Positions 1-11,001 of a stretch of DNA of 64,000 nt are shown here, one piece after another (the first letter of the stretch is position 1; every line of letters begins with the position of its first letter). The stretch lies in NCBI GenBank assembly GCA_024336345.1, contig JANFOG010000001.1, positions 2,480,001 to 2,544,000 on the forward strand, in the 5' to 3' direction. The DNA comes from Mariannaea sp. PMI_226 (Eukaryota > Ascomycota > Sordariomycetes > Hypocreales > Nectriaceae). Position numbers and translations under genes: made by a program. The notes beneath the pieces were generated by a model, which had not been told where the DNA came from, did no database searches, and saw nothing but the letters and a program-made list of their open reading frames with translations.

Positions 1-13
1 TGGCCATGCAGAG

Positions 14-442
14 ATGGATCAGGATGAAGCTCGAAGTTTTCTTGCGAGTATTCTGAATAAGAATCTCCGTATTCATACGTCGGATGGACGTTTGTTTTGG
101 GGGGCCCTCAAGTGCACCGATCCCGTTCGTCAAAACCCTCCCCAACATGGCAATCTCCATCCATCATTGCTTGGAACCATGTTGAATTCTCTATACTAAT
201 ATGACATCAAGGATAAAAATATTGTCCTTGCCAACACTTATGAATACCGGCAGCCCACCTCCAAGCAACGCGCCGAAGCAGCAGAGAAAGCTGATGGCGG
301 GACAGTCGCTTTAAACATGACATCACGCTACCTGGGCCTAATAGTTGTCCCTGGTCATCACATCGTTAAAATGGAACTTGAAGAGTTTTCTAGTCAACTC
401 AAGAAATCGAACTTCATCGATAAGGCTCGTATTCGAGATTAA
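14..442 (+). CDS. LSM-domain protein, probable NatC auxiliary subunit Naa38/Mak31
   Basis: Two exons, 14-124 and 212-442, give 114 residues. The intron uses a GTTCGT donor, has a CTAAT branch site at 194-198 and joins in phase 0. The product has the LSM (Sm-like) pattern: an N-terminal helix and first strands (DEARSFLASILNKNLRI, DGRLFWGALKCTD), then NIVLANTYEYR, and a final strand block ending YLGLIVVPGHHIVKMELEE. The ANTYEYR segment with the late VVPG turn is typical of the NatC auxiliary subunit rather than a canonical spliceosomal Lsm. That subunit supports co-translational N-terminal acetylation of Met-hydrophobic starts. The first ATG lies only 14 bases into the window, so an upstream exon cannot be excluded. 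Family assignment is by motif recognition only. Confidence 0.75.
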
Positions 443-709
443 TGGGTAGGGGAAGGGAACACCAAAAGAAAAGAAAGAAAATAAAGGTTACCAAGTGAAC
501 CAAAAGGAAAAAAAAAAAGTCCAAACGCGTTTTAAAATCCGTCCGTCCATCCGTTCGTCCCAACATCTCCTAATACGCCTCAAGCGCTGAGGCCGATTTT
601 CTTCATTACGCCCTAGCATTATCCTCCTTGCAACCTTGGGAATCTGATCAATACTGCGGTATCATCGTCTTGTCTTCATGATAACGCCGTGTAATGTGTC
701 GACTCACTC
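443..709. other. Convergent 3' intergenic, no gene seen
   Basis: Space between the 3' ends of the LSM gene and the PIL1 gene. It holds an A-rich patch around 470-520, compatible with 3' UTR sequence, and nothing else I can support. Confidence 0.7.
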
Positions 710-2058
710 CTAAGCGACACTGACTTCCTGGGTACGTCCTCGGGACTCACCGTTCAAGCCGCCATCGCTGCCAAGCATAGATTCATGAATATCTTCCTCC
801 TCTTCCTCATCACTACCAACCTCGGCATCCCGTCCAACCCAGGAACTGCTGTCATCCAAGGGTACATCCTGGCCAGACAGGTCATGACCCTCGTTCCTGG
901 CGCGGATGTGATTTCGGCGACGCTGAGATAAAGTTCGTGCGCGAGTAGAGAGCTTTGATGACACCACAGCATTAGATGAAACCCAGTTAGTGAGCGCATC
1001 CTCGCAGTCCTGAATTATCGCCTTGCTCGCCTCGTAGCCATCATAAGCCTGTCGGGTTTCGCCCGGAGTGACCGGAGTGTCGTCAATCAACTCAAGCAGG
1101 TGCTTCCCGTAGCCAGCAATTATGGCAACCTTCTCACAATGCTCACGTAGTGCATCGAACTGGTACGTGTATGCGGCCTTGACCTTCTCGCGAGTAATAT
1201 TAGAGAGCTGGGCTTCGGCAACGAGCGATTCGGCTTCGGCTCGAACGAGCTCCTGTTCGAGAACGACGATTTTTGGAGAGTTGGGCTCCTTATACTTTAG
1301 TTGGGCGATTTGATCGGTGATCTTTTGCTTGCCTGCAATGAAATGTTCAGTAGAATGGCTATCGGTGTGGATCGTAACGGAGACTTACGGTCTCGGCTTG
1401 GTTGAACTGATGCCTCAATATTTCGAATGCTCTTCATGGTAATTCGGTACTGATCATATCGGTCGACATACTGATCTTCAAGCTCGCCAATCTCGTAGAG
1501 AAGAACACCAAGCTTGTCGGTGACGTCAGAGACATCTTCATCGCCAGCTTCGCCCCAAAGCGAGATTTGTTGCTGTCAAAAGCGTCAATTACATTTCTAT
1601 TGTGGGGGGGGAAACACACTGTGACTCACGGCAACTTCCATGCGCTCTCTTGCAACAGTCTCCATGCTTCGCATGACATTCTTTTCCATTTTAACTAGCT
1701 GGGAGAGCTTCTTCGCAAGATCGGGCCCAAAGGCTCCGCCAGCATTGCGGCGAAGAGCATGTCCTAGTGGTCGAGGTGTGTCAGTGCTGGAAGATGATAA
1801 AATATTGTATGGTAGGTGGAATCGATTGGGTCGGTGGAGGTTGGAAGCGCGGAGTGGGCGGTTGCTTACCCAAACTACCCTTGAACAGGCGTCCGGATTT
1901 GGTGGAAGAAGGTGGAGGAGGAGGGTTCTGGGCATATTCTTGTCAATTACATGCTACACGCGGAAAACAATGCGACAGCCTGGCGCGGGTGCGAGACATA
2001 CCTGGAGTTGCGAGGCAGTAGGCGCTCGAGTCTGGCGCATAGAATACGTGCGGTGCAT
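710..2058 (-). CDS. Eisosome core component, PIL1/LSP1 family BAR protein
   Basis: Five exons on the minus strand (2058-2002, 1927-1870, 1763-1630, 1572-1389, 1332-710) give 351 residues; all junctions keep frame and have GT..AG ends. The N-terminus MHRTYSMRQTRAPTASQLQ is the hallmark of fungal Pil1/Lsp1. It is followed by a Pro/Ser linker, GHALRRNAGGAFGPDLAKKL and a long helical BAR region to about residue 260, then an acidic C-tail (EVGSDEEEEEDIHESM). These proteins assemble into the curved coats of eisosomes, furrow-like plasma membrane domains linked to sphingolipid and TORC2 signalling. The length matches the family. PIL1 and LSP1 paralogues cannot be told apart here. The product would be cytosolic and peripheral to the membrane. 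Confidence 0.93.
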
Positions 2059-4338
2059 TTTGGTGGTGGCAGTGATGATGCGACAAGCTTGGCAGGTGTT
2101 AAGGAGAAACTGCGCACAAGATACGGTATGGGAAAGTAAATAAAGCTGTGTCCCAAGGCGATCAAGCAAGGGCACTTCGGGTGGGCGTGGGCGCGGATGG
2201 TCTGGAGATGTACAGCACGAACGAAGAGCAAGTGGAAAAGGAAGGGCCAGGGTTTGAGGCTGGGATGACGAGGAACGTTTTATGGCTGGATAAAGAGAAG
2301 CTGGAGGGTGCTGATGTTTGCGGAGACCAAAGATCGCCGCACCTGGACGAGACAGGCAGACGTCATCTGGACCCACTGTATTTGAGGTGAGAGGTGGTGA
2401 GCTCATCAGGGCGTACATAGTACCTACATGTGCGGCGCTTCATTCTTTACGTCTCAGTCGGCATTCTTGTTTACATCAGGAATCGCTCAACTCAGGATCC
2501 CCAAGCCCTGATTCTCGGCTGCCCTGCCATCGAGCTCATGCAATGGGCATCTTCCTGTGCAATGGAAGTACTCCTTTACGTGCGCATCGAATTTGATGTT
2601 GGCCGAAGGATTCCAGGTCGAGGCCTCATTTCAGTTTGTTTGTCCATCCCTGAAGCGGCTCACAGCCTACAAACTTTGACGCTAGCCTGAGACTAAAGAA
2701 TTATGACGAAGTTGAAGCATCTGGATGAACTCTGCCCACAATGATATTCAGGGCTGATGGCTGTGGATAAGGTGCAGTGACAGACGCCCCGCTGCCTCAA
2801 TACCGAGCAACATACCTGGATACTTATCTACCCCGGCATACAAGGTAAGGTATTTTAGAGGCTATAGTCAACGACAAATCTACCTAGGTAGGTGACACTA
2901 GCCACCCAGCTGCCTTGGATACCCAGTCATGGAGGGTATATACAGATTGGTCGACAGGTCAAATTTTACCTCAGACTGTCGTACAATTTCTACCTACCTA
3001 CCTAAAATGGGCTCCAAGGCGGCACCCAGAGCCTCGAAGAAATTGCGGACCAGCCCCGGCCAATCGTGGCTTGTGTTCTCCAGGTCATCGAAACCTGAGC
3101 TCCAGAAACTGGATCCTTTTGTTGATTACACGCCATGGTCATCAAATTGATCAACACAGTCGTATTCCAGATTAGCCTTTGTTACGAGAAACTCCATCTG
3201 CCTGCCACCAACGTCAATTTTCATTTACATTCATAATACATCTGTAAAGAGATCATGGATAAGCAAGGAGCAATTTCCAGGGCTTATTAGACCATTTTCG
3301 TCAAGTTTATTCAATAGATACAAGGCCAATGTAAGGAAAATGATGCAACATACCATATTGATATGAGGCGCGCTAGAAATATCAACTTTGGGCGATAATC
3401 CTCCCTCCTGGTCAGCTTGAAATTCATTACGGATTATACATGCATATAGAGAAGAATGAGTAACTTCAAGATTCAGCAGCGCACACAGCAGAGTCGGAAT
3501 TGGTGGTAATTAACTTGCACAGGAGCATGCGGACAATTACACAGCCTAGTCTCACAACCCTACGTTCTACACAGTGATTGGAATCTTCGACGATAACTTG
3601 ATCGGAGAATATCTATCAAAGGCACCCTTGTATAATCGATTGCATTTTCCCATCAAATCATCAGATGTATTTATTTCCTTATAGAGAACAAAAGGTAAGT
3701 AAGTAACAGGCAGGATGTGTATTCATACAACAGAGAGCGCGGTCCAGTTGGAAGCTGGTCTGGTGGACTAACGCGGGAAGGGCGGGAAGGGGGTGGGTGT
3801 CCTCCCCTCCGGGGGGCGTGCAGCGCAATCGAGCCTAAACTCAGTTAGTAACGCGCCCCCTGTGGCACCCCCGTGCAGACTCCTCAACGCGTATCCATCT
3901 CGCTCACTCACTCATTTACTCACTCGTTTGCTCACTTCACGGGGTCTTTCCAGTGCGGCAACCGGATAACCGTTGCATGGATCGCTTCATTGCGAACCGT
4001 TGCGTCGTCGCATAGCGCTTTCCTTGGGTAGTTCCCAAACATTTGAGTCGACTTTGGCTTCCGGTTTTCTCTGCCCCTGACATTCCTGAGGCCGAAGTTC
4101 CCTCACTCGTCAGATTTTGTATCTTTGGGTGTCGTCGCAAACGCGTTCTCACCCCAGTTCGGCAGGGAAGACGGAGCCGGTCTCGCTCCTCTTGCTCTCC
4201 ATCTTCGCAACCTCCCAAGGCAACTTCGAAGGCTGTATGACGCCTGCCCACTGGGTTCCCAAAGAATGGTCGCATCCGCAACAAGAGAAGGAGAGGGGCA
4301 ATCCTGAAAACCTTGTTGAGGCGTCGTTCACAACCGCA
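2059..4338. promoter_or_regulatory. Shared PIL1/KMT6 upstream region
   Basis: A 2.3-kb divergent intergenic region with no supported ORF. It contains TACCTAGGTAGGT at 2881-2893 and repeated CTAC/CCTA units at 2991-3004. A G-rich block at 3775-3797 fits a G-quadruplex, and a degenerate CTCA/TCAC tetranucleotide stretch lies near 3901-3937. The last several hundred bases before 4339 are probably KMT6 leader. No transcription start site can be fixed from sequence. Confidence 0.5.
3775..3797 (+). promoter_or_regulatory. Predicted G-quadruplex upstream of KMT6
   Basis: G-runs at 3775-3777, 3780-3782, 3784-3786, 3789-3793 and 3795-3797 are separated by loops of AA, C, AA and T. This satisfies the G3-N1-7 four-tract rule with very short loops. 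It lies on the KMT6 coding strand about 540 bp before the ATG, possibly inside the leader. Confidence 0.6.
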
Positions 4339-7300
4339 ATGGACATTGGAAACAACTTCATCGACTTGACTCAAGACGACGACACGGATACCAATCTATC
4401 TCTGCCCGTTACTCCCCATCATTTAAAACTTTCACAGACACATACAAAAGCCATCACAAATCACGTTTTGGCTCCTCTTGTCACAGCCACAGCCACTCAT
4501 TCATCCCCCACCACTGACCCTGACGGTTCTCGCCTGAGCACGCGCGCACCCATCAGCCCTCCTCCCATCAAGAGATCCACCAATATTGACCCTCGTGGGC
4601 CTCCTCGAAAAGTTCTCCCAATGGTATTCTCTCACTTGTTTCATGCTCCGTCGTCCACTGCTCCTGTGCGACCGCCCCCGCCTGCTGCCAATGCTCGCGA
4701 AATGGCCGAATTCTCTGGTGCCAGAATCAGCACAGGCTCGCAGCAAGTCACGCCGCCTTTGGACACGCACCCTCGCCAGGCTCCTCAGCCTGTCAAAGTT
4801 ACTACCCCCAAGGCTCGCCAGTCGATCAAGATTACCACCCCTAAGGCTCGTCAGCCCGTGAAGACCACTACTCCCAGGATCCAGACCCCCCAGAAGCTTT
4901 CCTGGGATGTGCCGCGAATTGTGGAATCACTGCAATCATTCCAGCAAGACATCAAGAACCAGCATGCGCAGCTGACAGCTTACCTGATTGACTCCACTGA
5001 GGCAACTGAGCGCCGTGTTCACACAGGCGACGACCTCTTCGCCGGACTCAAGCCCAACCCCTCAGAGTCGAGAACTAATAATAGTATGGGAGTCAAATTC
5101 AAGGTAACTAGAGACTAACATCCTCCCTTCCATTAAACCCCCCCATAAAGCTAACCATGCGGAAGCAACACAAACAACACAGTAAACTTAAAAAGGACGC
5201 ACGAGAGGGACGTTATGATGCTGTTTGCATTCCTACAAACGAGGAGCGTGTTCCTCGATACCGATTCCACCACGTGGAAATAAAAAAGAATGTTCTCACT
5301 CCAAATACCATGCTAACATTTGTCCCTCACCTGAGAGATCTGGAAAGTTCAGAGGAGACCAAATACAGCAGCTGGCTTTTGGAGCTTGAAGAAATTGACC
5401 GGAAATCTGGCTTCAAGCCAATGAAGCAGGACGATAAACTTCCTATGACACACAGGTCAGAATACGCCGCCACAGTTTCACTTTATCTCGATGATTGGCT
5501 TGAGAAACTGGCGATTCCAGGCTGCAACAAGTCAACGTTGATTCGATATATGGCCCATCAGGTTTCCGACGATGCAATCACTCCTCGTCAAAAGACGGAC
5601 ATTCTCAATTCGCATCGCGAATCCGATACCACGACTTCGTCTGAAGCAAACGAAGCTGCTAGTATATTCACTGAGGCATTCGATAAAGCATTTAGCAATG
5701 CCTTGCTCGCGGCGCCCAGTGATGCGCAACCAAAGCCAAAGAATCGGGAAGATCACCACCTCAAATTGCGACATGTTCTGCTCCTCGATGAGGCAGTTGA
5801 TAGTGTGATGGACTCAAAACCGACAGCCAAAGACGGACCTAGTTCCTTCAAGGACGAAGATGAACTTGCGGAGTATAACCTGGGCACGTATTGCATTTTG
5901 GGGTGTGTCATTTGCTATAGTCACTCATGCGAACATGGAGAGTATGATGAGAACAACGAGAGGCGCACGTTGTCCATCACCCCCCGTTTATCAGACTTAC
6001 TCAAACGGAGGAGGCGCAGACCCAGTGGCGACCACACCATGGTTAATGGGCACTCGACTAGACCATGTGATCGGCATTGCTACCGCAAGTTCAACCGCCC
6101 ATCTGAAGAACCTCCGAGTCTACCTTGGTCAGACGATGAGGTTGTTGTATTGCGATCAATTCTTGTTACAGCAGATCAGAGTAAGGCGAAGCGTGATCCC
6201 CTCTGCTTGGCTGCTGATTTTCTAGATCGTGACTGCTGCGACGTTCATCGCCAGTATGAACTTCTGCAAGTGTCAATACCTCAGCCCGAGCCCCCAGTCA
6301 AACAACCCATGTTCAGAACGGTGTCGTGGTATGACCGGATCAAGAAGACGCTTATTGGGGACTGGCAGGACCATACTGTGAGCCATGAGCATCAGCGACG
6401 TGAGCTCATGGAGCCTTGCTCCCATGAAGGGCCATGCACGTCCGAGAGTTGCACCTGCGTCCAAAATAATCTGCTGTGCGAAAAGTTTTGTCACTGTACA
6501 GTGGATACATGCGCTTACAAATTCACCGGCTGCGCTTGTCATTCCCTTGGGAAGACATGTTTGTCAAAGCAAAAGGACAGACCTTGCATCTGCGTCCAAT
6601 TGAATCGCGAGTGTGATCCTGAATTGTGTGGCACATGCGGTGTGTTGGAAAGGGCCGACCCCGAGAACGCTGAAGATGTATCTCTCCACTCTAGTGGTTG
6701 CCAAAATTGCTCTTTGCAGCGAGGTGAGCAAAAGGCGCTCATTCTAGGTCAAAGCCAGCTCGAGGGCGTGGGATATGGCCTCTTCACCGCCGAGGATATC
6801 CCCCAAGATGACTTTATTATTGAGTATGTCGGGGAGCTCATTAGTCATGACGAGGGTGTTCGAAGAGAAGCAAGACGAGGCGATGTCTTCGATGAGGAGT
6901 CTAGCATCTCTTATGTGTTCACCCTCCTGGAAAATGAGGGGATCTGGGTGGATGCCGCTACATATGGCAATTTGAGTCGGTACATCAACCATGCATCAGA
7001 AAGTGATAAGCGCGGATGCAATATCACCCCTCGGATTCTATACGTCAATGGCGAGTACCGAATCAAATTTACGGCAATGCGGGATATTAAGGCAGGAGAG
7101 GAACTCTTCTTCAACTATGGTGAGAATTTCCCGAACCTGACGAAGAAGCTCCTTGACGATAAGGCCGGGGCGAAATCTGGACAGGCCAAGAAGGGGCGAC
7201 GACCACGGGCAGACAATGGGGATGGTGTTGCCAGAAAGGCACCGAGAGCAGAAAAGAAGAAGCCGGTAAAAGCCAGGGCCACAGCCCCGACGGTTTCTCT

Positions 7301-8078
7301 TGAAGATGATGAGTATACTCAAGCGTCTGCAGTATCCAATGTGGAGCCAGCTATCAAGCCATCACGCAAGCGCAAGCGAATTAACCAGATTGATTCTGAG
7401 GAGGAGGAATATCACCCAACAACGACAGATGCAACCATTTCATTTGATGATTCTCAGTCACTGGCGACAATGGACTCGGATGACCAGTCAACGCCAGTCG
7501 GTCGGCTTCGCAAACGAAAGCGTCAACGACATCCCAGCCTCACCACCCCTGTGCCCATAGCCGATGATCACAGCTTACCGAAACCTCGGGGAAATCGTGG
7601 CGGTGCCAGGCCAGGCAGCGGTCGTCCTAAAAAGTACAAGCGCCGAGGTCCAGGCTTGAAAACGAATAATGAAATTGTAGCTGCTTCCGCCGCTGATAAC
7701 TCCCTTATCGTCACTCTCAGTACTGCTACTATTGGTGATGCGAGATCTAATTCACCCTCGGTGATGCCTGTTAGTGTAGCAATGCCGAAGCCCTCCAATG
7801 AAGGCTCCGTTGTTGCAAGCCCCCTTGTGGACAGCTCTCAGTCTCTACGAACACAGCCCACGCAATTCATTCAGCCCCCACGGATATCTGTTGAGGAAAT
7901 TCAAGATAGCGAAGAGGAAAGGATTGGGTTTGTACAGTTCGTGACCGGAGGGCAGTACGGTGATGTTGGGAGTGGAAGCACTCTTAGCCAACAATCCTTG
8001 GACAGGGGGACGAGAATTCGGCGGCCACCTGCAAAATTCAGAGAGGAAGAGCAGCAGGAAGATGATCGCATTTGGTAG
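4339..8078 (+). CDS. kmt6: PRC2 histone H3K27 methyltransferase (EZH2/KMT6 family)
   Basis: Two exons, 4339-5103 and 5151-8078, are joined in phase 0 over a 47-nt intron with a GACTAAC-like branch; the protein is 1230 residues. The start at 4339 (MDIGNNFIDLTQDD) is preferred over in-frame ATGs at 4117 and 4237. Those lie in what looks like leader. Domains: a low-complexity N-terminus with three 11-residue repeats (150-182), a SANT-like helical segment (about 578-630), a cysteine-rich CXC/pre-SET region (about 676-755) and a SET domain (about 785-911). The SET domain keeps N868-H869 and the catalytic-core tyrosine Y911 in FFNY. A basic tail carries an AT-hook-like GRPKK at 1079-1083. By family knowledge it trimethylates H3K27 to silence facultative heterochromatin with EED and SUZ12 partners. 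The CXC plus SET order separates it from the Su(var)3-9, Set1 and Set2 classes. Confidence 0.93.
5104..5150 (+). other. KMT6 intron, 47 nt
   Basis: A very short intron with a GTAACT donor and an AAAG acceptor. It is inferred because the upstream frame stops at 5116-5118 and the downstream frame continues without a good start before the EZH2-like block. Joining gives GVKFK-LTMRKQHKQ. Confidence 0.75.
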
Positions 8079-8813
8079 ACTGTAAGATATGTTTGGGGAG
8101 TTAGCTTGTTTCAACCTCGAAGAGATTTGAAGTCGAGTCCACAGGCTACCTGAGTTTAGTGTTATTCAAAAGAAGAGGGACTGGCGAAATGGAGCACATA
8201 ATTTGCCGAGAACCGCGTCCGTGCAAGCATTATGAGATGTTAGGTGAGCTTCCTCGTGATCGTGATTGACATGCCGACTCGATTATTCTCTCAATTTGGG
8301 CCCGAGTTTAGTGTAGGGTACCAGAAATGCACGCTTGGATGTAGATGAGGTGAGAAACTGGATAGGCGGACCATGTGCAGGTAGGTGTCTTATATCGGTA
8401 GGATATTTGATGTTATTGAGGGTATGGATGGCGACTGAGCTTCACAATGTGTAGGTTCCACTGTGTCGATATCAACTTGGAGGTGACTATGGTGGTAAAT
8501 ATCGCTGTGCTTCACGGTGAAGGTACAAGTGCGTTCTCTGGTTGTTGGGATAAACTACCCTCTCACAACGTTCTGTTAGCAGTTATCAGATTGTTCACTA
8601 CATTTACATAAGGTGGGTTGTATTTATCTCTACGCAAGGCTACTAAATGTTTCGTCTGCTGTGGTAACTCAAGTCAAGATAAATATATATAGGATCTCGA
8701 GGAAGAAATGTAGTTCATACTCGTTGGTAGATTGCCAGCGCGCCAGTGCCGCATTTCTTGTTCTAGAGAGTTCCTCATATAATGGCAGTTTTTTTCTGCC
8801 GCATACATCATAA
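8079..8813. other. Intergenic, KMT6 3' flank
   Basis: Between the KMT6 stop and the first tRNA gene. No ORF of note, no repeat and no RNA gene seen. It should include the KMT6 3' UTR and the tRNA upstream region. Confidence 0.6.
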
Positions 8814-8907
8814 GACACTTCGGCCGAGTGGTTAAGGCGATGCCCTGCTATAAACGCATATCAAGGCATTGTGTTCGCACGCGCAGGTTCGAATCCTGCA
8901 GGTGTCG
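8814..8907 (+). tRNA. tRNA-Ser(GCU) with a 13-nt intron, unusual base 8
   Basis: A type II tRNA. The acceptor stem GACACTT pairs with AGGTGTC and is followed by discriminator G. The D arm is GCCGAGTGGTTAAGGC, and the anticodon stem ATGCC/GGCAT encloses the loop CTGCTAA after removal of the intron TAAACGCATATCA. The long variable arm is GTG-TTCG-CAC and the T arm GCAGG-TTCGAAT-CCTGC. The anticodon is GCT, reading serine AGC/AGT. Position 8 is C, where tRNAs almost always carry U; the inverted sister copy at 9361-9454 has the normal T. It is otherwise identical to that copy, intron included. C8 would disturb the U8-A14 tertiary pair, so function of this copy is less certain. Confidence 0.9.
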
Positions 8908-8912
8908 CTTAC

Positions 8913-8918
8913 TTTTTT
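8913..8918 (+). terminator. Pol III T-run terminator for the first tRNA-Ser
   Basis: Six consecutive T residues begin six bases after the discriminator base, as expected for RNA polymerase III termination. More T-runs follow as backup. Confidence 0.75.
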
Positions 8919-9349
8919 GTCTTTTCTTGGCCTTTTTTTTAGCTTCATTTTTTGAGAGGTTTCTTTCCACATAGACTATACTTTGTACTGGTTATACTTC
9001 ATTCGCTAAATCAACATTATGAAAATAGAAGAATTCTCTGTCTTTGCGGTATCATTCCATTCGGTAAGAGACCAAAGCTCTAAGCTCTTTGTTTTTGCCT
9101 TGAGTGCTTTCCCATGAATGTTGGCTGACCATTGAATCAATCATATGAGCCCAATACTTAATCGCTCCACGAAGCAGTCTCTCTTACAGTAACAGATGGA
9201 AATCTCAGGTACATTATACGGTAAATACATTCTTTTCATAAATAATAAATGTTCTGCACAAAAAGCAAAAAAATTACATTCTAATTATACACCCCTTTTT
9301 ATGCAAGCTCCAATGATTGTAAAGAATATGTTGGGCGGGTGTAAAAAGC
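8919..9349. other. AT-rich spacer between inverted tRNA genes
   Basis: The spacer separates the 3' ends of two convergent tRNA-Ser genes. It is AT-rich with T-runs. The similarity of the two genes does not extend into this spacer, so only the tRNA unit is duplicated. Confidence 0.6.
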
Positions 9350-9356
9350 AAAAAAA
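9350..9356 (-). terminator. Pol III terminator for the second tRNA-Ser
   Basis: A run of seven A on the plus strand reads as T7 just downstream of the minus-strand tRNA gene, the expected Pol III stop. Confidence 0.75.
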
Positions 9357-9360
9357 GAAA

Positions 9361-9454
9361 CGACACCTGCAGGATTCGAACCTGCGCGTGCGAACACAAT
9401 GCCTTGATATGCGTTTATAGCAGGGCATCGCCTTAACCACTCGGCCAAAGTGTC
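9361..9454 (-). tRNA. tRNA-Ser(GCU) with a 13-nt intron
   Basis: Inverted second copy of the tRNA-Ser(GCU) gene, 94 bases including the discriminator. It differs from the plus-strand copy only at position 8, where it carries the canonical T. The acceptor, D, anticodon, variable and T arms are all intact, and the same TAAACGCATATCA intron follows the purine 3' of the anticodon. This copy meets all the usual tRNA consensus positions I can check. Confidence 0.95.
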
Positions 9455-10145
9455 TAGTTCCTATTGGATGATGGATTATCTCTAAACCAAGAATATGACC
9501 TACGACCTTACATCGACGACTATTTTCTGCTCAGCGATTCCAACGCTCCAGAACTCAGAAGCTCATCCAGTCCATATCGATATTTATGGAAAGATCCTAA
9601 AACGGTTGACCAACGACAAAATCAGTTACTATTACACCTTGGACGAGCGCACATTCATATTTCACGAGTTGCTCGACGTGCTACCTCGGTCACGTATTTC
9701 CTTTCTGCCCCATAATTAAAGCACCCTTGGTTCGCAAGGTACCTATCTATCGATCCATTAAGCTAGAGACGTCACCTAACCCGACATATGGAGACCTAGG
9801 AAATTTGGAGGCCTAACGGCGCCACATGAGAGCACAGCCACAAAAGCAAGCGATGACGTTGTCGATTTCATTCGACTTGGACGAAAGCAGGAGTCTTTGG
9901 AGCTTCCTGCCACGACAGCTCGCTGGACCAGGCAACTGACCACCTTTCTTCGCTTTTTTGTAACAGCTCTGGGACCATCTTCTGTCACCTATAAAAGCGA
10001 CAAGATCTTCCAGAAGAACCACCTCCCAAACTCTCTACACTGAACGTCATCGCTCTCTTTTTTCATTTTCTTTTATTCTTGCTCAGCTGTATTGGCGCTC
10101 AGCTCGTTACCCCTCCAATCCCCTCCCAGCCGCCCATCAGTCAAG
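9455..10145. other. Intergenic and promoter of the BAP31-like gene
   Basis: No supported gene. The last 100 bases are pyrimidine-rich, with a CT/T tract at about 10048-10085, typical of a fungal core promoter and leader before the ATG at 10146. GGTACCTATCTATC at about 9739-9752 is a variant of the ACCTA element seen elsewhere in the window. Confidence 0.55.
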
Positions 10146-11001
10146 ATGACGCTCTACTACACTCTTGTGCGTCATACTCCCCATCGAAGGCTGCGATAGC
10201 GATAGCGACCACAAGACTTCATATGCTAACGCGGCGATAACCAGGTCTTTGTGCTTCTCGTCTTCGAGATGGCACTGTTCATGTTACTCATTGTCCCTCT
10301 TCCCTTCGGCGTCAAGCGCAAGATCTTCACGTGCGTCTCGGCTTGCCCACTGGTCCCCTCCACCCGGACAATGTTGTTGAAGCTTACCTGCTGGAAAATA
10401 GGTTTATCTCAGAGAACCCAGTCGTCGCTAAAATCCAATATTGGATGAAAATCACCTTCGTCTTCATACTCATCCTCTTCATCGACAGCGTCAATCGTGT
10501 CTATCGTGTTCAGCTTGAGCTTCTCGCCGCGTCCGAAAAGGCCAAGCATGGAGGGTACGTCACATAGTAGCTGGAGAGCGCATCAACGCACGTGTTTGCT
10601 AACTTCCCTTTTCTGTCGGCAGTGCCGCCGTTATGGGTCACGAACGTCTCGAAGTCCAGGCTCGCAAGTTCTACTCACAGCGAAACATGTACCTCTGTGG
10701 TTTCACCCTCTTCCTCTCTCTTATCCTAAACCGCACATATGTCATGATTCTCGAGGTGATGCGCCTCGAGGACAAGATCCGGGAGTATGAGGGCACCAAG
10801 GCCAACACCAAGGAGGCTGAGAAGCTTGCAGTCGCCGGCAAGCCCGGCGAGATTGCTTCCCTTCGAAAGGAACTCGAGCTCAAGGAGCAGGACCTCCAGA
10901 CCCTGAAGAAACAGAGCCAGCAGCTTCACAAGAGCTACGATGAGCTGAGCGACAAGTATGCTGCCACACAGCTAGACGGCGAGGGAAAGAAGGCGAAATA
11001 G
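10146..11001 (+). CDS. ER transmembrane protein of the BAP31/YET family
   Basis: Four exons (10146-10166, 10245-10330, 10402-10554, 10623-11001) give 212 residues. The tiny 7-codon first exon (MTLYYTL) is required to start the first membrane segment. Three hydrophobic helices are visible: VFVLLVFEMALFMLLIVPLP, then IQYWMKITFVFILILFI, then MYLCGFTLFLSLILNRTYVM. A charged coiled-coil tail of about 90 residues ends in KKAK, a dilysine-like ER retrieval signal. This is the BAP31/Yet1-Yet3 layout. These proteins sit in the ER membrane and help export of membrane cargo; Yet1/Yet3 also act in inositol regulation in yeast. All three introns have GT..AG ends and keep frame. Confidence 0.92.
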
